From NCBI GenBank assembly GCA_026075535.2, contig AP026538.1:5518001-5582000 (forward strand): 64,000 bases of DNA. Reading direction: 5' to 3'. The notes below the pieces were generated by a model, which saw only the letters and a list, made by a program, of their open reading frames with translations, searched no databases and was not told where the DNA came from. This stretch comes from Tricholoma matsutake. Taxonomy: Eukaryota; Basidiomycota; Agaricomycetes; Agaricales; Tricholomataceae. Position numbers and translations under genes: made by a program. Shown one piece after another: positions 1 to 17,445 of this stretch (position 1 is its first letter; every line of letters starts with the position of its first letter).

Positions 1-791
1 TTGATGGAATTGCTTAAATGTTGGATCGGTCTACGGAGCATTAGAATCTCTATCCATGAATATAATAGATATGAGGTAATGATCATATTTGTTGAGATAC
101 ATATGGGTTATTTGGCACAATAAATTTTACAACAAAAGACCAGTCCAAACCAGTCTTTTTTCGGTCCATGGACCGATTAGGACTGGTCCTAAAGGGTCCG
201 GTTGCAGTCCTCCAATATCTGGGTTGGTCCTGGACCAGTTGCGGTTGCCAGTTGCCCCATTTGGAAGTCAAAAACCGGACTGGACTGGACCTTTAAACAC
301 TAGTTCTGGACATCTTGGTGAAAAGTGCTGGGAACTCAGAAGGGATATCGAAAGGGACAAATTGTGGGCCAAAATGAAAGAAAAGGGTGAATGTTCCAAT
401 CTCACTGATGATGATTCAGAACAGGCTAAACTTGCTGCCTCATTTTGGGAGGATTTCAGAGCTAAATCTCATTGTGACAATGATGATGTTCATGTCTTCT
501 AACCTTGGCCTCCAGTCGGATTCAGTGGGAGCTATACTCACATGTTGGAACATCACTCGAGTGGGAGTGTTGTGATCTAGGTATGAGTGGGTACAATCAT
601 GTTCCTCCATGTGATATTGTTTATACTGTTGATTGCGATATATTCACATACCTCAGTCATTGTCCCCAATGAGCTGAGGTATGCACTCTTGTTTACTCTA
701 GTCTCTCTTTAATTTACTACCACTAATGTATATAGCTTTTATTAGGTAGTATCTAATCTAATCATTGTCCCCAATGAGCTGAGCTTTTATT
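1..791. other. Left-end non-coding region with repeats
   Basis: No convincing gene. Seen: a GGACTGG-rich repeat (listed separately) and a 22-bp exact direct repeat at 657-678 and 762-783, each containing a TCATT/AATGA hairpin. The second copy lies just before the surviving Helitron coding sequence. An open frame over about 300-502 encodes a charged peptide that I do not recognise. Confidence 0.5.
130..305. repeat. GGACTGG-rich dispersed repeat, copy 1
   Basis: About 175 bp packed with ACCAGTCC, GGACTGGTCC and GGTTGCAGTTGCC words. The ends are roughly inverted (AAGACCAGTCC at the left, GGACTGGACCTTTAAACACTA at the right). A clearly related copy lies at 32446-32620 and ends in the same TGGACCTT[TC]AAACACTA. 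This looks like terminal or subterminal repeat sequence of a DNA transposon; no transposase is linked to it here. Confidence 0.6.
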
Positions 792-3628
792 ATGATCGAG
801 GACATTGAGCATGGCATCTTTGGCAAAGCTGTTGGTCATGTCTTCATAATTGAGTTCCAGAAGTGTGGCCTTCCCCACATGCACTGCATCATCTTCTTTG
901 ATGAGGCTTCCAAGCTCTGCACACCAGAGGACATGGACAGCCTTCTTTCCTGCGAGTTCCCTGCTAATGATCCTGAGCTCCTTGAGTTGATCAAGCAGTA
1001 TATGGTCCACAAGCCCTGCAGTGCTGAAAATGACAATGCTGATGCCCCATGCTTGGTCAATGGCAAGTGCTCCAAGAACTTTCCCAAGCCCTTCAGAGAG
1101 CACACTACCATCTCTGATGATTCTTATGCCTCTTCAAGGCACCCCAACACTGGCCAGACCTTTGAGGTCTGGGGAAGCAGGTTGACAATTGCTGGGTCAT
1201 CACTTACTGTGTCTATCTCATATGGAAGTATTGCTGCCACATCAATGTCAAGGTCATTTCCTCCATCAAGGCCTTGAAGTACATCTACAAGTATGTTTAC
1301 AAGGGCCATGATTGGGTCACCATGCAGTTTGGCACCTGTGATAATGAGGTTAGGCAGTACTTGGATGCCCACTATGTTTCTGCCTGTGAGTCCTTCTGGT
1401 GTCTCTTCCACTTTGTCATGCATGGTGCCTCTCCCAATGTTGTTTGCCTCCATGTCCACCTTCCAAATGAGCAAAATGTCACAAGGAGTGAGGATAGAGT
1501 GGAGACTGTGCAGCAGCAAGCAGCCACAAAAGACACCACTCTCACTGCATTCTTCAAGGCCATCCTGGAGTATCCAGAGGTTGGAGGTGACCTTCTGTAC
1601 CAGGACTATCCCTCCAAGTTTGTGTATCACAAGAGTACTGGCAAGTGGAAACCCAGGCAATGTGGCTTTGCAGTTGGCAGGCTGTATTATGTCCACCCCA
1701 CTGCTGGCAAGCACTTTTATCTCTGCCTTCTCCTCACCTCTGTCAGGGGCCCAACATCATTTGAGAACCTCCTCACCTTCCAAGATGTGCAGGCACCATC
1801 TTTTAGAGAGGCCTGCCTTGCCCATGGACAGTTAGAAGATGATCAGGAGTGGCATCAGTGTCTAGTGGAGGCCAGGTCCATGCAGACAGGTCAGCAGCTT
1901 TGCCATTTGTTTGTGACCATCCTTTGCGACTGTCTGCCCTCTGACCCTGCTGCACTCTGGAACACCTTTTGGATTCACATCTGTGATGACCTGCACTACC
2001 GCCTTCAGCATGACTACAACTGCCTCAACCCCACTGATGATGATGTCCAGGACTATGGCCTCTTCCTCATTGACCGGCTTCTCTCTCACACCAACAAGTC
2101 CCTCGCTGATTGGCCCACTATGCCTCAGTATACCCAGGACTGGCAAGCCATGGTTGGCAACCACCTCATCAATGAGCAGAGGTTGTACAATGCTGAGGAG
2201 CAAGCAGTGTTGGCAGCTGAGCATGAGGCAAGGTTGAATCAGGATCAGAGGGTGGCATTTGATGAAATTCTTGCTGCAGTCAATGCTCAGTCTGGCCAGA
2301 CCTTTTTCCTTCATGGCCCTGGAGGCACTGGCAAGACATATGTCTACAATACTCTGTGTTACAGGCTTTGCTCCCAGGCTAAGATTGTTCTCTGTGTTGC
2401 ATCCTCAGGCATTGCTGCCCTTCTTCTCAAAGGTGGTCGTACTGCACACTCTACATTCAAGATTCCCATTCCCATCCATGAGTCCTCCACATGTGGCCTC
2501 TCAAAGACTTCTAAGCATGCAGAGCTCATATGTGCAGCAGACTTGGTCATTTGGGATGAGGCCCCCATGCAGCATCATCACATCCATGAGTCTATTGATC
2601 GCACCTTCCATGATGTCTGTGGATCAGACAAGCCATTTGGTGGCCTCTCCATTGTCTTTGGAGGGGACTTTCAGCAGATTCTGCCTGTTATCATCAGAGG
2701 ATCATGTCCTCAGACTGTCAGTGCCTCCATGCAGCACTCTGCTCTTTGGGGGAATATCCAGGTGCTCCAGCTCAAGCAGAACATGCATTTGAGTGGAGAT
2801 GTTGCAGAGGAGCACAACTTTGCAAGGTGGCAGCTGGAGATTGGTCATGGAATGCACACAGACAATGAGGCCAACATCCATCTTCCTGACCATTTGAAGT
2901 GCCTAGAGAACTCAGTCCCCTCCCTCATGGATACCATCTATCCTGACATCCATCATCCACAACAGCACTCAGACCAGTACTTCTCAGATCGGACAATCCT
3001 CTCAAGCCACAACAATGATGTGGATGACCTCAATGCTTATATCCTTCACAAGTTCCCTGGACAGCAGAGGGTGTTTCACAGTGCTGACTCAATTCCAAAC
3101 AACACACAAGACCAGGGAGAGCTCATGTACCCTGTGGAGTACCTGAACTCGATCAACTGCTTGGGACTGCCATTGGCTCAGACTGCTCTCAAGATTGGTT
3201 GTCCAGTGATGGTGCTTTGGAACCTGGATCCTGGGCATGGTGTCTGCAATGGGAGCAGAGGAATTCTCACAAGGATGAGAAACAGGGTGTTAGAGGTACA
3301 GCTTCTTACTGGGGATCATGCTGGAGAGACTGTGTTCATTCTAAGGATTACACTGCAACCAACTGAGGATCAAATGCCTTTTGAGTTCACTAGGAGGCAG
3401 TTTCCAGTGCAGCTCTCCTTTGTGATGACAATCAACAAGTCACAGGGCCAGTCTGTCAGACATGTTGGTCTTGACCTGCGGACTCCAGTTTTTACACATG
3501 GGCAGTTCTATGTGGCAATCTCTTGGGTGACATCAATTTACAACATCAAAGCCATCTGGACAAGTACAAGTGAGGAGGCAATAACAAAAAATATTGTATA
3601 TAATGAAGTACTACTAGATAATGTATAG
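792..3628 (+). pseudogene. Helitron Rep/PIF1-like helicase, broken
   Basis: Remnant of the Rep-helicase of a rolling-circle Helitron. The first segment (792-1277) carries the HUH nuclease motif GLPHMH (about 864-881). The conserved KYIYKYVYKGHD stretch follows in another frame from 1274, so a single-base frameshift lies near 1170-1195. The 784-residue second segment has a PIF1-type helicase with Walker A GPGGTGKT (about 2315-2338), Walker B-like WDEAP, and a C-terminal KSQGQS...VAISWVTS block matching the usual TKSQGQT...VALSRVTS. The N-terminal part of the Rep domain is missing. Known of the family: Rep nicks DNA for rolling-circle transposition and the helicase unwinds it. This copy cannot make one continuous protein. 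Confidence 0.9.
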
Positions 3629-3699
3629 ATAGAGCACAGTACAATAATGTATCATAGCACATATTTAAAGATGTGTAGATATAAATATAAATATCACCC

Positions 3700-3716
3700 A
3701 TGTGCCGAAGGCACAT
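3700..3716 (+). other. Perfect hairpin downstream of Helitron ORF
   Basis: A 7-bp perfect stem with a 3-base loop (ATGTGCC GAA GGCACAT), 70 bp after the helicase stop codon. Helitrons end in a short GC-rich hairpin followed within about 10-12 bases by CTRR. The expected CTRR is not seen (GGCTTGTAA follows), so this is only a candidate 3' terminus. Confidence 0.4.
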
Positions 3717-3923
3717 TCAAAAGGCTTGTAATATGTAAGTTGACAGCGGATAAGCTATTGACTAAACATTCCAAACTTGGTAATATATTCCCGCACCAGT
3801 CCAGTTACTAGTTCCTACCCGTCGTTAAAAAACATTCGAACCGGTATCCTTAATCTTTTTACCCGCACTCCGGCACCCCCTTGGTCCATCCTCACTTGTA
3901 GGCATACACCGACTGCTTACAAG

Positions 3924-4697
3924 ATGAAGAACAAGAACAAGCAGACAAAGTTCCCTGTGGTGAGTACTGAATGAACGACCAAACAATTACGTCTAACGAT
4001 CGAGATCCAGGCGCGCATAAAAAAGATCATGCAGAAGGACGAGGAGGTGGGGAAAGTTGCGCAAGCCACTCCGGTTGTCATATGTGTGTGACGTTTACTC
4101 TTTGATGAACCTGCTGCGAACGACTGGTCTGTAGCGAAAGCTCTTGAACTTTTTCTCGGAATGATTATTGAAGAGGCGCACAAAGTAACTGCAGATCGGG
4201 GCTCGAAGAAAGTGGAGGCTTATCATCTGTGCGTTGTTCTTCTGTAACCATATTGTATTCTATTCGCGAGGGATCTTACTTTCGCAATCACTTATCAAAG
4301 GAAACACGCCATTGAGACGACAGAAACGCTGGACTTTCTCAAGGAGATTGTCGAAACTGTGCCGGACCCATCGGCTGGTGGTACAATTGACGTGGAGAGC
4401 GAGAATGCAGATGCTACAAAGAAGAAGAGAGGGAAGGGTAAGAGGGTTGGGGCTACAGGAGAACCGTCTACAAAGAGGCGGAGAAAGAAACAAGGGGAGG
4501 TGGAGGCTGAAGCTGAGGGATCTGGAGAGGGAGATGGGGAGATGAGGTCGGAAGTGGAACATGACGGAGATGTGGCCATGCATGAAGACCAAGGAATTCG
4601 TCGAAAGAACAGCGAAGCAGGATATAGGCCACCCCGGAGTATGGGCAGTGAGGATGAGGATGCGTCAGAGGACAAGCCGTTCATGCCTAGGCGATGA
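3924..4697 (+). CDS. BUR6: NC2-alpha / DRAP1 histone-fold transcription corepressor
   Basis: Alpha subunit of negative cofactor 2, which pairs with NC2-beta (Dr1) through a histone fold, binds TBP-TATA complexes and modulates Pol II initiation in the nucleus. Four exons give a 199-residue protein: 3924-3959, 4011-4083, 4135-4228, 4301-4697 (introns 51, 51 and 72 bp; exon sum 600). The fold starts with ARIKKIMQKDEEVGKVAQA and continues PVVISKALELFLGMIIEEAH and KHAIETTETLDFLKEIV, the characteristic NC2-alpha pattern. The C-terminal half is low complexity, with KKKRGKGKR and KRRRKKQ nuclear-localisation-like stretches and acidic runs. It is convergent with SLD5, with only 100 bp between the stop codons. 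The ATG follows directly from MKNKNKQTKFP, the usual basic N-terminus. Confidence 0.92.
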
Positions 4698-4797
4698 TGT
4701 CGATTTTGCAACCAAATAACAATGCTCCAAGACCCCACATGGAGCAGAAACGGTTTAAGTTATGTAAGTTATCGTACAATAGATCCATACATTCGCA

Positions 4798-5841
4798 TTA
4801 CACAAGTTCGACTTCTCCTCTTGCTACAAGCTGCTCTACGACGGAATATGGCACCAATGAAATGTGGCCTTTCTCCATCTCTAACGCTGTACCACTGGTC
4901 ATCAGGATTAGTGAGAGCTGTTATGAAGTAAATCGTAGCCTACTCTGGAAGACGAATGGGTGGACACCTCCGTAAAGCGTGAACGAACACAGGTCGTGTT
5001 TTGTCCGGCTCGGTAACTGTGAATTTGGGGGACACACATGGTCAAGGTAAGAGTAGAATGCAAAGAACGCACTCATGGAAGGAACAAAGACTGGAGTGTC
5101 ATCGAGATGTGCTTGAGCTGGAGGCAGGCTTTGCAAGACAGATACGAATAGATGACGATCTAGCATATGAGCTTGTCTGCGAGGACTGTCAAAAAAGGGA
5201 AGGAGAAAAATTAGCATGACAAGAGATACCTGCTTGCATGGTCTCGCTCTGCCGCCGTCAATCGTTTCTGTACATCGGCATTGGTGGTTATGAATCGAGC
5301 ATATTTCTCGATCTAAAAGATTGCCTGAGTAAAAATTAATGAGTTCGAGTTACAAAGGTAGATGTAGGTTCACCTTGAAGAGCCGGGTGCGCACATATGA
5401 TCGTACGATGAATTTCACCCGTTCAACCTCTGTCTGTGCGAGCATTATTCTGATATGCTCTTCTTCGGATGTTGATGCATCTCCACGAAGCAGTTGTACC
5501 GTTTCTGACTTAGTGGTGTGCTTTGGGTTACATTACCCGATCTGGACGAAGCTTGGGAACACGCGCACCTGTCGGCGGAGGTGATCTAGCAAGCTTGCCA
5601 GAAGTTCTTCTTGTGCCGGTAATATATCTGGGGAGTGTCTTTCGTTTGTCCAATGCCGCATTAGTTGTTCGAGAGGTGTCTCCGGCTCGTCTGTATGAAG
5701 GAGAGGAGCTGCAGTAACAGGCCTGACGACATGATCTAAATCGTCATCATCGGCAGGAGCATTTCTAACACGATTTATGAATGAAGGACCAGAGTTTCCT
5801 CCGCCAGCCGCTAGAAGGTCATACTGGTCATCCCAGTCCAT
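4798..5841 (-). CDS. SLD5: GINS complex subunit Sld5
   Basis: Subunit of the GINS tetramer, part of the CMG replicative helicase in the nucleus. Six exons (5569-5841, 5374-5508, 5230-5312, 5073-5176, 4944-5016, 4798-4894) sum to 765 nt, a 254-residue product. Introns are 49-61 bp, all GT-AG. Visible blocks: TPLEQLMRHWTNERHSPDIL followed by a helix-rich segment, QTEVERVKFIVRSYVRTRLF, IEKYARFIT, then the C-terminal B-domain with FVPSM-ITEPDK, VFVHALRRCPPIRLPDG and the closing VEQLVARGEVELV. An acidic N-terminus (PADDDDLD) precedes the fold. Length and block order are normal for fungal Sld5. It is transcribed towards NC2-alpha. No sign of decay. Confidence 0.93.
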
Positions 5842-6276
5842 GAAGGTGACTTTTGGGGAGGGTCCACAACGCCAGACACGCTTTTGGCTGCCCTAAAGTA
5901 CCCACGTGGATCGTCGGCAAACTTTAGACTGGCAAGCCGTCTTGTAGTATTAGTGAAGATAGTCGTTCACTATTATAAAGGCAAACTTCAGGGTCACCTT
6001 GGGGTCACCTGTACATAACCGGTCGTAAACGTTCCGTATCTAACGACTATCGATTTCAACTGATCGCAAGCCTTTCATCGCGCGAGGTCAATTCGGTCAG
6101 TGTTACACTCAAGGAGCTCAATTTTGACCAAAAAAGAAAATCAACAACTTTGAATGAGTAAAGTTAACTCAAAGTTAACTGGTATCTGTGACAAGAGCGA
6201 TTGTTTTTGACAAGAGACAATTGAAAACAACAGAACGAGAACTTTAAAAGTTGCGTAAGGCAAGCATCACTATCTT
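5842..6276. promoter_or_regulatory. SLD5 upstream / GH1 downstream spacer
   Basis: A 435-bp spacer upstream of SLD5 and downstream of the GH1 stop. It contains a close direct repeat of GGTCACCTTGGGGTCACCTG type (about 5990-6010) and repeated AGTTAACTCAAAGTTAACTGG words (about 6162-6182). No ORF is recognised. A promoter role is inferred from position only. Confidence 0.35.
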
Positions 6277-8961
6277 TCAGTCCTGTTTGTGGGACGCAAA
6301 AAACTCAGCTAAAGCCAAATAATTAGTACACGTTTCGCAAATAGGTTAGAAAATAAAACATACAGAGAGCAAACGCCGATCGTTTGTATGTTCTTTCAAG
6401 TGTCGTATAGTTCACATGTTGGATGCCGAACCTGTATCCAGGAACGATAAGCCACGCTTCGTGGTATACATAGTTGTGACATAACGTACATGGCGCTTTT
6501 CCCAGATTGCCATTCCATATTGTTCATCAGCGCTGTGGAAAAAGCTATGAGGGGAAGGCAAGAGCATAAGAAGTAGGAGAGGAAACACAGACACCACGCA
6601 AAAGCGCCTTCAATAGGGAGCTTGTCCTCGTGAATGGCGAGAAGGATTTCTCCGAGGTATGTCATGAAATAGTCTGAATAATGATCGTCTAAGTGCCAGG
6701 CCAGAAACAAGACGAACTAGGACATACTCGTTCTGGTGATATCCTCCGTGATGCGGAACAAATCTGTCCAGAGATATTCGAAAGCCTCCACGAAGCCGTA
6801 TTCAGAGATGTACTATTATACCAAGCATCAGATTTTCCGATTGTAGTTGCGCAAGACGTGAAAAGGTGTAAAAACCATTTTTTTGGTCGGCCAGCGTTTT
6901 TGGAGTTCCCTCAAATAAGCCCTTAGTCCATTTGGTGTAGCCTGCAGCCATATGGCAGCTAACGGGTCAGGACTTGCACCTGCCGCCCAGCCCGCACCCG
7001 AGTCGTAAAGGACAGGAGTGTTGCATTCCGGCCACATAGGGTGAGAGGTGTTATGCACACAGGCAGCTAGTCCATCTTCGGGAGCAGCTATCCACTGAGT
7101 ACGGTAGGCATCGATGGCGAAGAAGTCGGCCGTATCTATGGAAGAGGTTTAGCCCAAGCAATAAAAGAAATCGTGGGGGTTTTAAGGGCATACTAAGAAT
7201 GTCTCGCTTTTCCGCCTCCGTGAACCGTGGCAGATAGGCAGGTGACAGCGTGTCTGTCATGATCTTGGGCCAGTCACCCGTAGTGTATACAGCATCCGCG
7301 AATACCCCCAGCCGAAACGCAGCATGTCGCTCGACCGCTGCTGCGTCGTCTGTACTATTGGCACGCCACGGGGTCCCACTAATCGCCAAGTTATTAAGGG
7401 ATCTGCTTTAGAGAAAGAAGACGTACATATAGTCGTCACTCTTGAATGCTATTTCGCCTTGAATTTTCATGGCTCTGAACGCTGGTTGATGATTTGGGGT
7501 TGGCATCAATGTATCCATCGTATGACAAGGTAAAATGAACACCTTTCACCGCTCCCGCGTGAGCTTTGACTGTTGACGGCCGTTAATATGATCAGACCTC
7601 CTGAATAGTGTGTTGACGTACGTATGTTATATGAGCAATGGTACGGGGCTGCAGTTGAATTGACCCCGGTTGCAAGTGAAGCATCTTCATAAAATTGTAA
7701 GGCGAGATGACCAGCGAGAGAGGAGAAACACGCACTGAAAGGATATGAGCCGGCCTGGCCACAAAAGACGCGTGGTTCATTGAATGTATACCTATGAAAG
7801 TGTCTAGGTTGGTCCTATCTTGCATGTAGAGATGCATACCATGTTTTTACCCGACCATTGTACGCTTTGAACACAGTCGTAGCATAACTGATCGCGATAG
7901 GTAAGGTTGCATAACTTGCAATTGCTTAGACTGATACTTACTGGACGAAATCGTCAACGATATTAGGGGAAGTAAAACCACCATAGTATGCATGTAATGC
8001 TAGTGGACAATCCCAATGGACTAAAGAATAGATATCAGTCAATGATATGGGAATACGAAGGCCAAAAACTGACACAAGGTGACCACAGGTTCTACACCAG
8101 CTTCGTTGTGATAGTCGATAACTTTAAAGTTACATTATGAGTATCTTAAGCATGGAAAACAAGTCACTGGGATTGTTTACCGTCAGAATAATGATCCAAT
8201 CCAGCTTGGTTTATAGGCGAATCAGCGGTTCCGAATGGGAATATCCTAGCCCAGGAAATACTAGAAAGGATTTGAAACCCCGAACAGAATAAACAGTTCG
8301 GGAGCGGGACTTACGAGAACGAATGAGCATTGAGACCGAGAGCGGCGGCCCTTTCAATATCTTCCTTGTACAGGTAATAGTGCAGATCCGCGACATCAGC
8401 TATATATATTCATTAGCACTCTTTCAGGTGTACTAACGCCATAATTGTGCAAACCAGATGAGTTATCAATGACTGCAAACGGTTGGCGACTGGTCCAATC
8501 CCACATGCTAGGCCCCTTGCCCTCATTCTTCACTGCACCTTCGACTTGGTATGCAGCAGTTGCAACACCGAACTTGAAGCCTTTGGGTAGCTTGAGATTT
8601 GGCAAGATATTTTTTGGCTCATGAGCAAACCACGATGGATAGAGCGCAGGAGGAGCGGAGGGAAGAGCAATGGGAAGTTCTGGGACCCGAGTAGTGGTAA
8701 ACGGTGGAGGTCCAACAGGTCCTACCTAAGGTCACACGATCAGTGACAGCAATGTCGGGATGGGAAAAAGAAGGCTCATACCACATTCCATAACTGTTCA
8801 AAACCCACGGGAGAATAATCTCGTGAGATAGATCCCAGGGGCGGAAAGCTCGCTTTAGGGAATGCAGTCGGGAAGGTGACAGCAGTAAAGAGTGCGGGAG
8901 ACTGAGCCAAGACTTGGGTTGACCAGCTGAAGAGCGAGAGAAGGGCAACGGTTGAAGACAT
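6277..8961 (-). CDS. Secreted GH1 beta-glucosidase
   Basis: Glycoside hydrolase family 1 enzyme, expected to hydrolyse terminal beta-glucosides by the retaining mechanism. Eighteen exons assemble to 1746 nt (581 residues), with GT-AG introns of 48-63 bp. Exons descending from the start are 8782-8961, 8455-8725, 8315-8399, 8181-8260, 8074-8121, 7942-8020, 7840-7887, 7736-7791, 7622-7684, 7543-7569, 7427-7481, 7194-7378, 6876-7135, 6728-6812, 6593-6673, 6490-6532, 6364-6431 and 6277-6308. Residues 1-20 (MSSTVALLSLFSWSTQVLAQ) form a signal peptide, followed by a Pro-rich linker. The GH1 fold opens with GVATAAYQVEGA near 114. The acid/base is Glu269 in TFNEP and the nucleophile is Glu483 in ISEYGF. 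The C-terminus has AWSLMNNMEW and FGIQHVNYTTLERTYKRSA. A secreted enzyme for plant cell-wall sugars is likely. A TATATAAG at 8994-9001 lies about 35 bp before the ATG. Confidence 0.93.
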
Positions 8962-9299
8962 TGGGGAAATATGCACGAAACGTTTAGGCCATTCTTATAT
9001 ATACGTACAACTCATTAACATGTTAACTCCTGTCGAGGAGATACTCCGGAGAATATTGATAGAGCATGTGCGATTCATAAAATCCTGCTGCTTGAACTTT
9101 GTCTTGCCAACAGAATGATTCTTGATCAGATCTTTTTCCAAGCGCGGTCCGGCCGCTTCCCGCCCACTGACGGCTATACCAAAAAAATATATCCGGTCCC
9201 TGTCAAATGTCTCCTATCTGTCCTTATGACCGGTCACCCGTGGACCGTATGGTAGTCGTCCTCCTGGTCCCTCAGTAGTAATTCTTTGCTGGTCATAAT
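8962..9299 (-). promoter_or_regulatory. Upstream region of GH1 gene
   Basis: 338 bp before the GH1 start. A TATA-like TATATAAG lies on the minus strand at 8994-9001. A GGTCACC/GGACCG-rich stretch (about 9195-9275) includes GACCGGTCACCCGTGGACCG. No ORF is seen. Confidence 0.4.
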
Positions 9300-9950
9300 T
9301 TACGCATCGGTTTTTAGCAATGTGCGTAGACAATCTGGACGTATGCCGTGTATCATCATGTGTCCAGACTCATCGATTCGCAGTTGCCAGACATGTACAT
9401 CTCCAAAGGACTCCTTCGTAAACCATAAGTTTTCCCAGCATCGAGATTCCATGTGAGCTGAGCCTGCCACCACCTGTACGTTGGGAAATCTCTCGTCATT
9501 ATTTGGTTCCACTTGGGCTCTCCTGTCCTCCGGCTTTGGATTCGTTAAGAGCGTAGACACAGGGAGAGATGTAGGATCAAGCGGCATGTACATGTCATAG
9601 CACACGAGTACTTGAGTTGTTGACCTTTTCGTGACGATGAATGTTGGCAGGCAAGGGTTGTAGCCCCCAAACACGATCACTCGATCCAACTTGTCATTCT
9701 GAACACAGTCCATGTGAGAACGGAATCCGTTCGAGAGCATGTACATGATGGAGTTATATAAACCATTTCTGGGGGAGATCGCCAGCGAGCCTCTCTTCGC
9801 CACGTTTCCAACTTGAGGTCCCAGCCCCACATATCCTCGAATGGAGACGCAGAAGCCCTATGAAGTTCATTCGTCCGAGTTTCGCGCCCTTTCTGTCGCA
9901 CTGTCCAAACAAGAAGCTGGTGGCATATTCGTTGCGTACCATTGGTATCT
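9300..9950 (-). CDS. Hypothetical protein, model uncertain
   Basis: An open frame of about 176 residues (9300-9830) on the minus strand has ordinary coding composition but no motif I recognise. It contains a hydrophobic-aromatic block (DRVIVFGGYNPCLP) and ends CLRTLLKTDA. The frame is blocked by stops just upstream. A second open frame with a plausible ATG begins near 9942 (MVRNEYATSFLFGQ), so an intron or a frameshift near 9840 is needed to join them. It may be a fungal F-box-type or orphan protein. I assign no function. Confidence 0.35.
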
Positions 9951-10024
9951 GTTTGGTTTCTTAATTAGCATTATGTAACTGCATCTCATCAGTTAGTTAT
10001 ATAGTGACATTGACTTAAAAGTTA

Positions 10025-10998
10025 TTGACCACACAGGTGATATATAGTGGGCCGATGGCTCGGAACAGGCTTGCACGGCTGAAAGAAACATACGTCGCAA
10101 CCCCTCGCAACCCCAATATTCGTGAATTCGGTATTGGACGTTGCATTCCCATCGGCGGTGACTTGAAGCCGAGTCGTTTCCCCGCGTCCCGCCAACTTCT
10201 GTGTTGTTCATGGGTCCATTGGGATCTTGGTGGGCCGAATACGGATTGAAGAAGGCAAAATTTAGCTTGACGTTGGCGAGACTTGACGATAAGGGTTTCG
10301 GACCAGATTGGCCAGTGGCTTTGAAAGCGCTCGAACGAACTCTGTGGACTATAGCTGAAAACCAGTGTAAGAATCTCATGGAAACTAAAAAGGATGTAAC
10401 ACACCTTCGCCTTGGAGCGAGCATACAGAGTGAGGGCTTTGCTATGTCGGATAAAGAAAAAGGTCAACTAATGAAGGATGTTCCTATTAAGTAGAGGTAA
10501 GCACGATACCTATTGATTGAAAAGAAGTCTGATGATGTTGCAGACGTTGACGACGAAACTGAAAATTGGCCTGCACCGTATCAAAATAGGGATTTATGGG
10601 AGGAGATCAAATACGCCCACCAAGTACAGTCGGTAATGGCTTTCGATATCGATGGCGAGATCGTACCACCCAAATTATTAAATGGCAAATTAAAGGGGTC
10701 GTTTGTTTTCTGAAATCAGAACGAGCAGATTCATTTCTCGGGGATGATCGAACAGATTGTGATGTTACGCTCTGCGAGTCCAAAAACTTGTAAGAGCTCT
10801 TACAGGAATCGCGAACGTAAAGGGCCTTATCGCCCACGGGCGGTGACACCAACGCCCTCGCATGGTGAACAAAAACGTGCAGCAGACAGCTTCAATCCCC
10901 TTCCAGATTACGCGGGATCATCTTCGAACACAGATGGAAATCAAATGACGGAGATGGAATACAGACGAAAGATAAAGGCTCCGGAAGGCGACAGCTAG
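10025..10998 (+). pseudogene. Fungal hypothetical gene, frame-disrupted
   Basis: Consecutive plus-strand frames read like one protein split three ways. The first is IYSGPMARNRLARLKETY (from about 10040). The second is FMGPLGSWWAEYGLKKAKFS through MSDKEKGQLMKDVPIK (to 10494). The third is WPAPYQNRDLWEEIKYAHQVQ followed by VPPKLLNGKLKGS. A low-complexity basic tail with PTPSHGEQKRA follows to 10998. The pattern resembles a conserved agaricomycete protein of unknown function, as I remember it. A frameshift near 10175-10200 has no plausible intron. A stop at 10492-10494 could be removed only by a very short 35-bp intron. No ATG start is apparent. Probably a decaying copy. Confidence 0.4.
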
Positions 10999-11207
10999 TA
11001 TTAAATAGCGTAGAATCGAGCACCCCTAGTGCCCCAATATATCATACGACACGTCGTTTACTCATAGTTCAAGTGATGTACTCAAGTGTACTCAACACGT
11101 TTAGTTAACTGGTTTACTGGTTTCCGCCGATCGGTGGAGACTTCTTCAAAATTACGCTCATGTATTCCCATCTCCACATGAGATTCCGAATGCATGCGCT
11201 TTCCGTA
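10999..11207. other. Short spacer
   Basis: About 210 bp between the hypothetical locus and the 3' end of the ABC transporter. It contains ACTCAAGTGTACTCAACACG-type repeats and GTTAACTGGTTTACTGG. No gene is seen. Confidence 0.3.

Positions 11208-17445
<6,238 letters not shown>

Noticed and set aside
6390..6600. Apparent frameshift at the C-terminus of the GH1 gene
   Set aside because: Resolved by two introns with donors GTCTGT and GTACGT; the full model sums to a multiple of three and restores AWSLMNNMEW and FGIQHVNYTT.
8396..8454. GTTAGT donor at 8437 for GH1 intron 2
   Set aside because: Gives the wrong phase for DVADLHYYLYKED; the GTTTGC donor at 8454 gives a 55-bp intron and the right frame.
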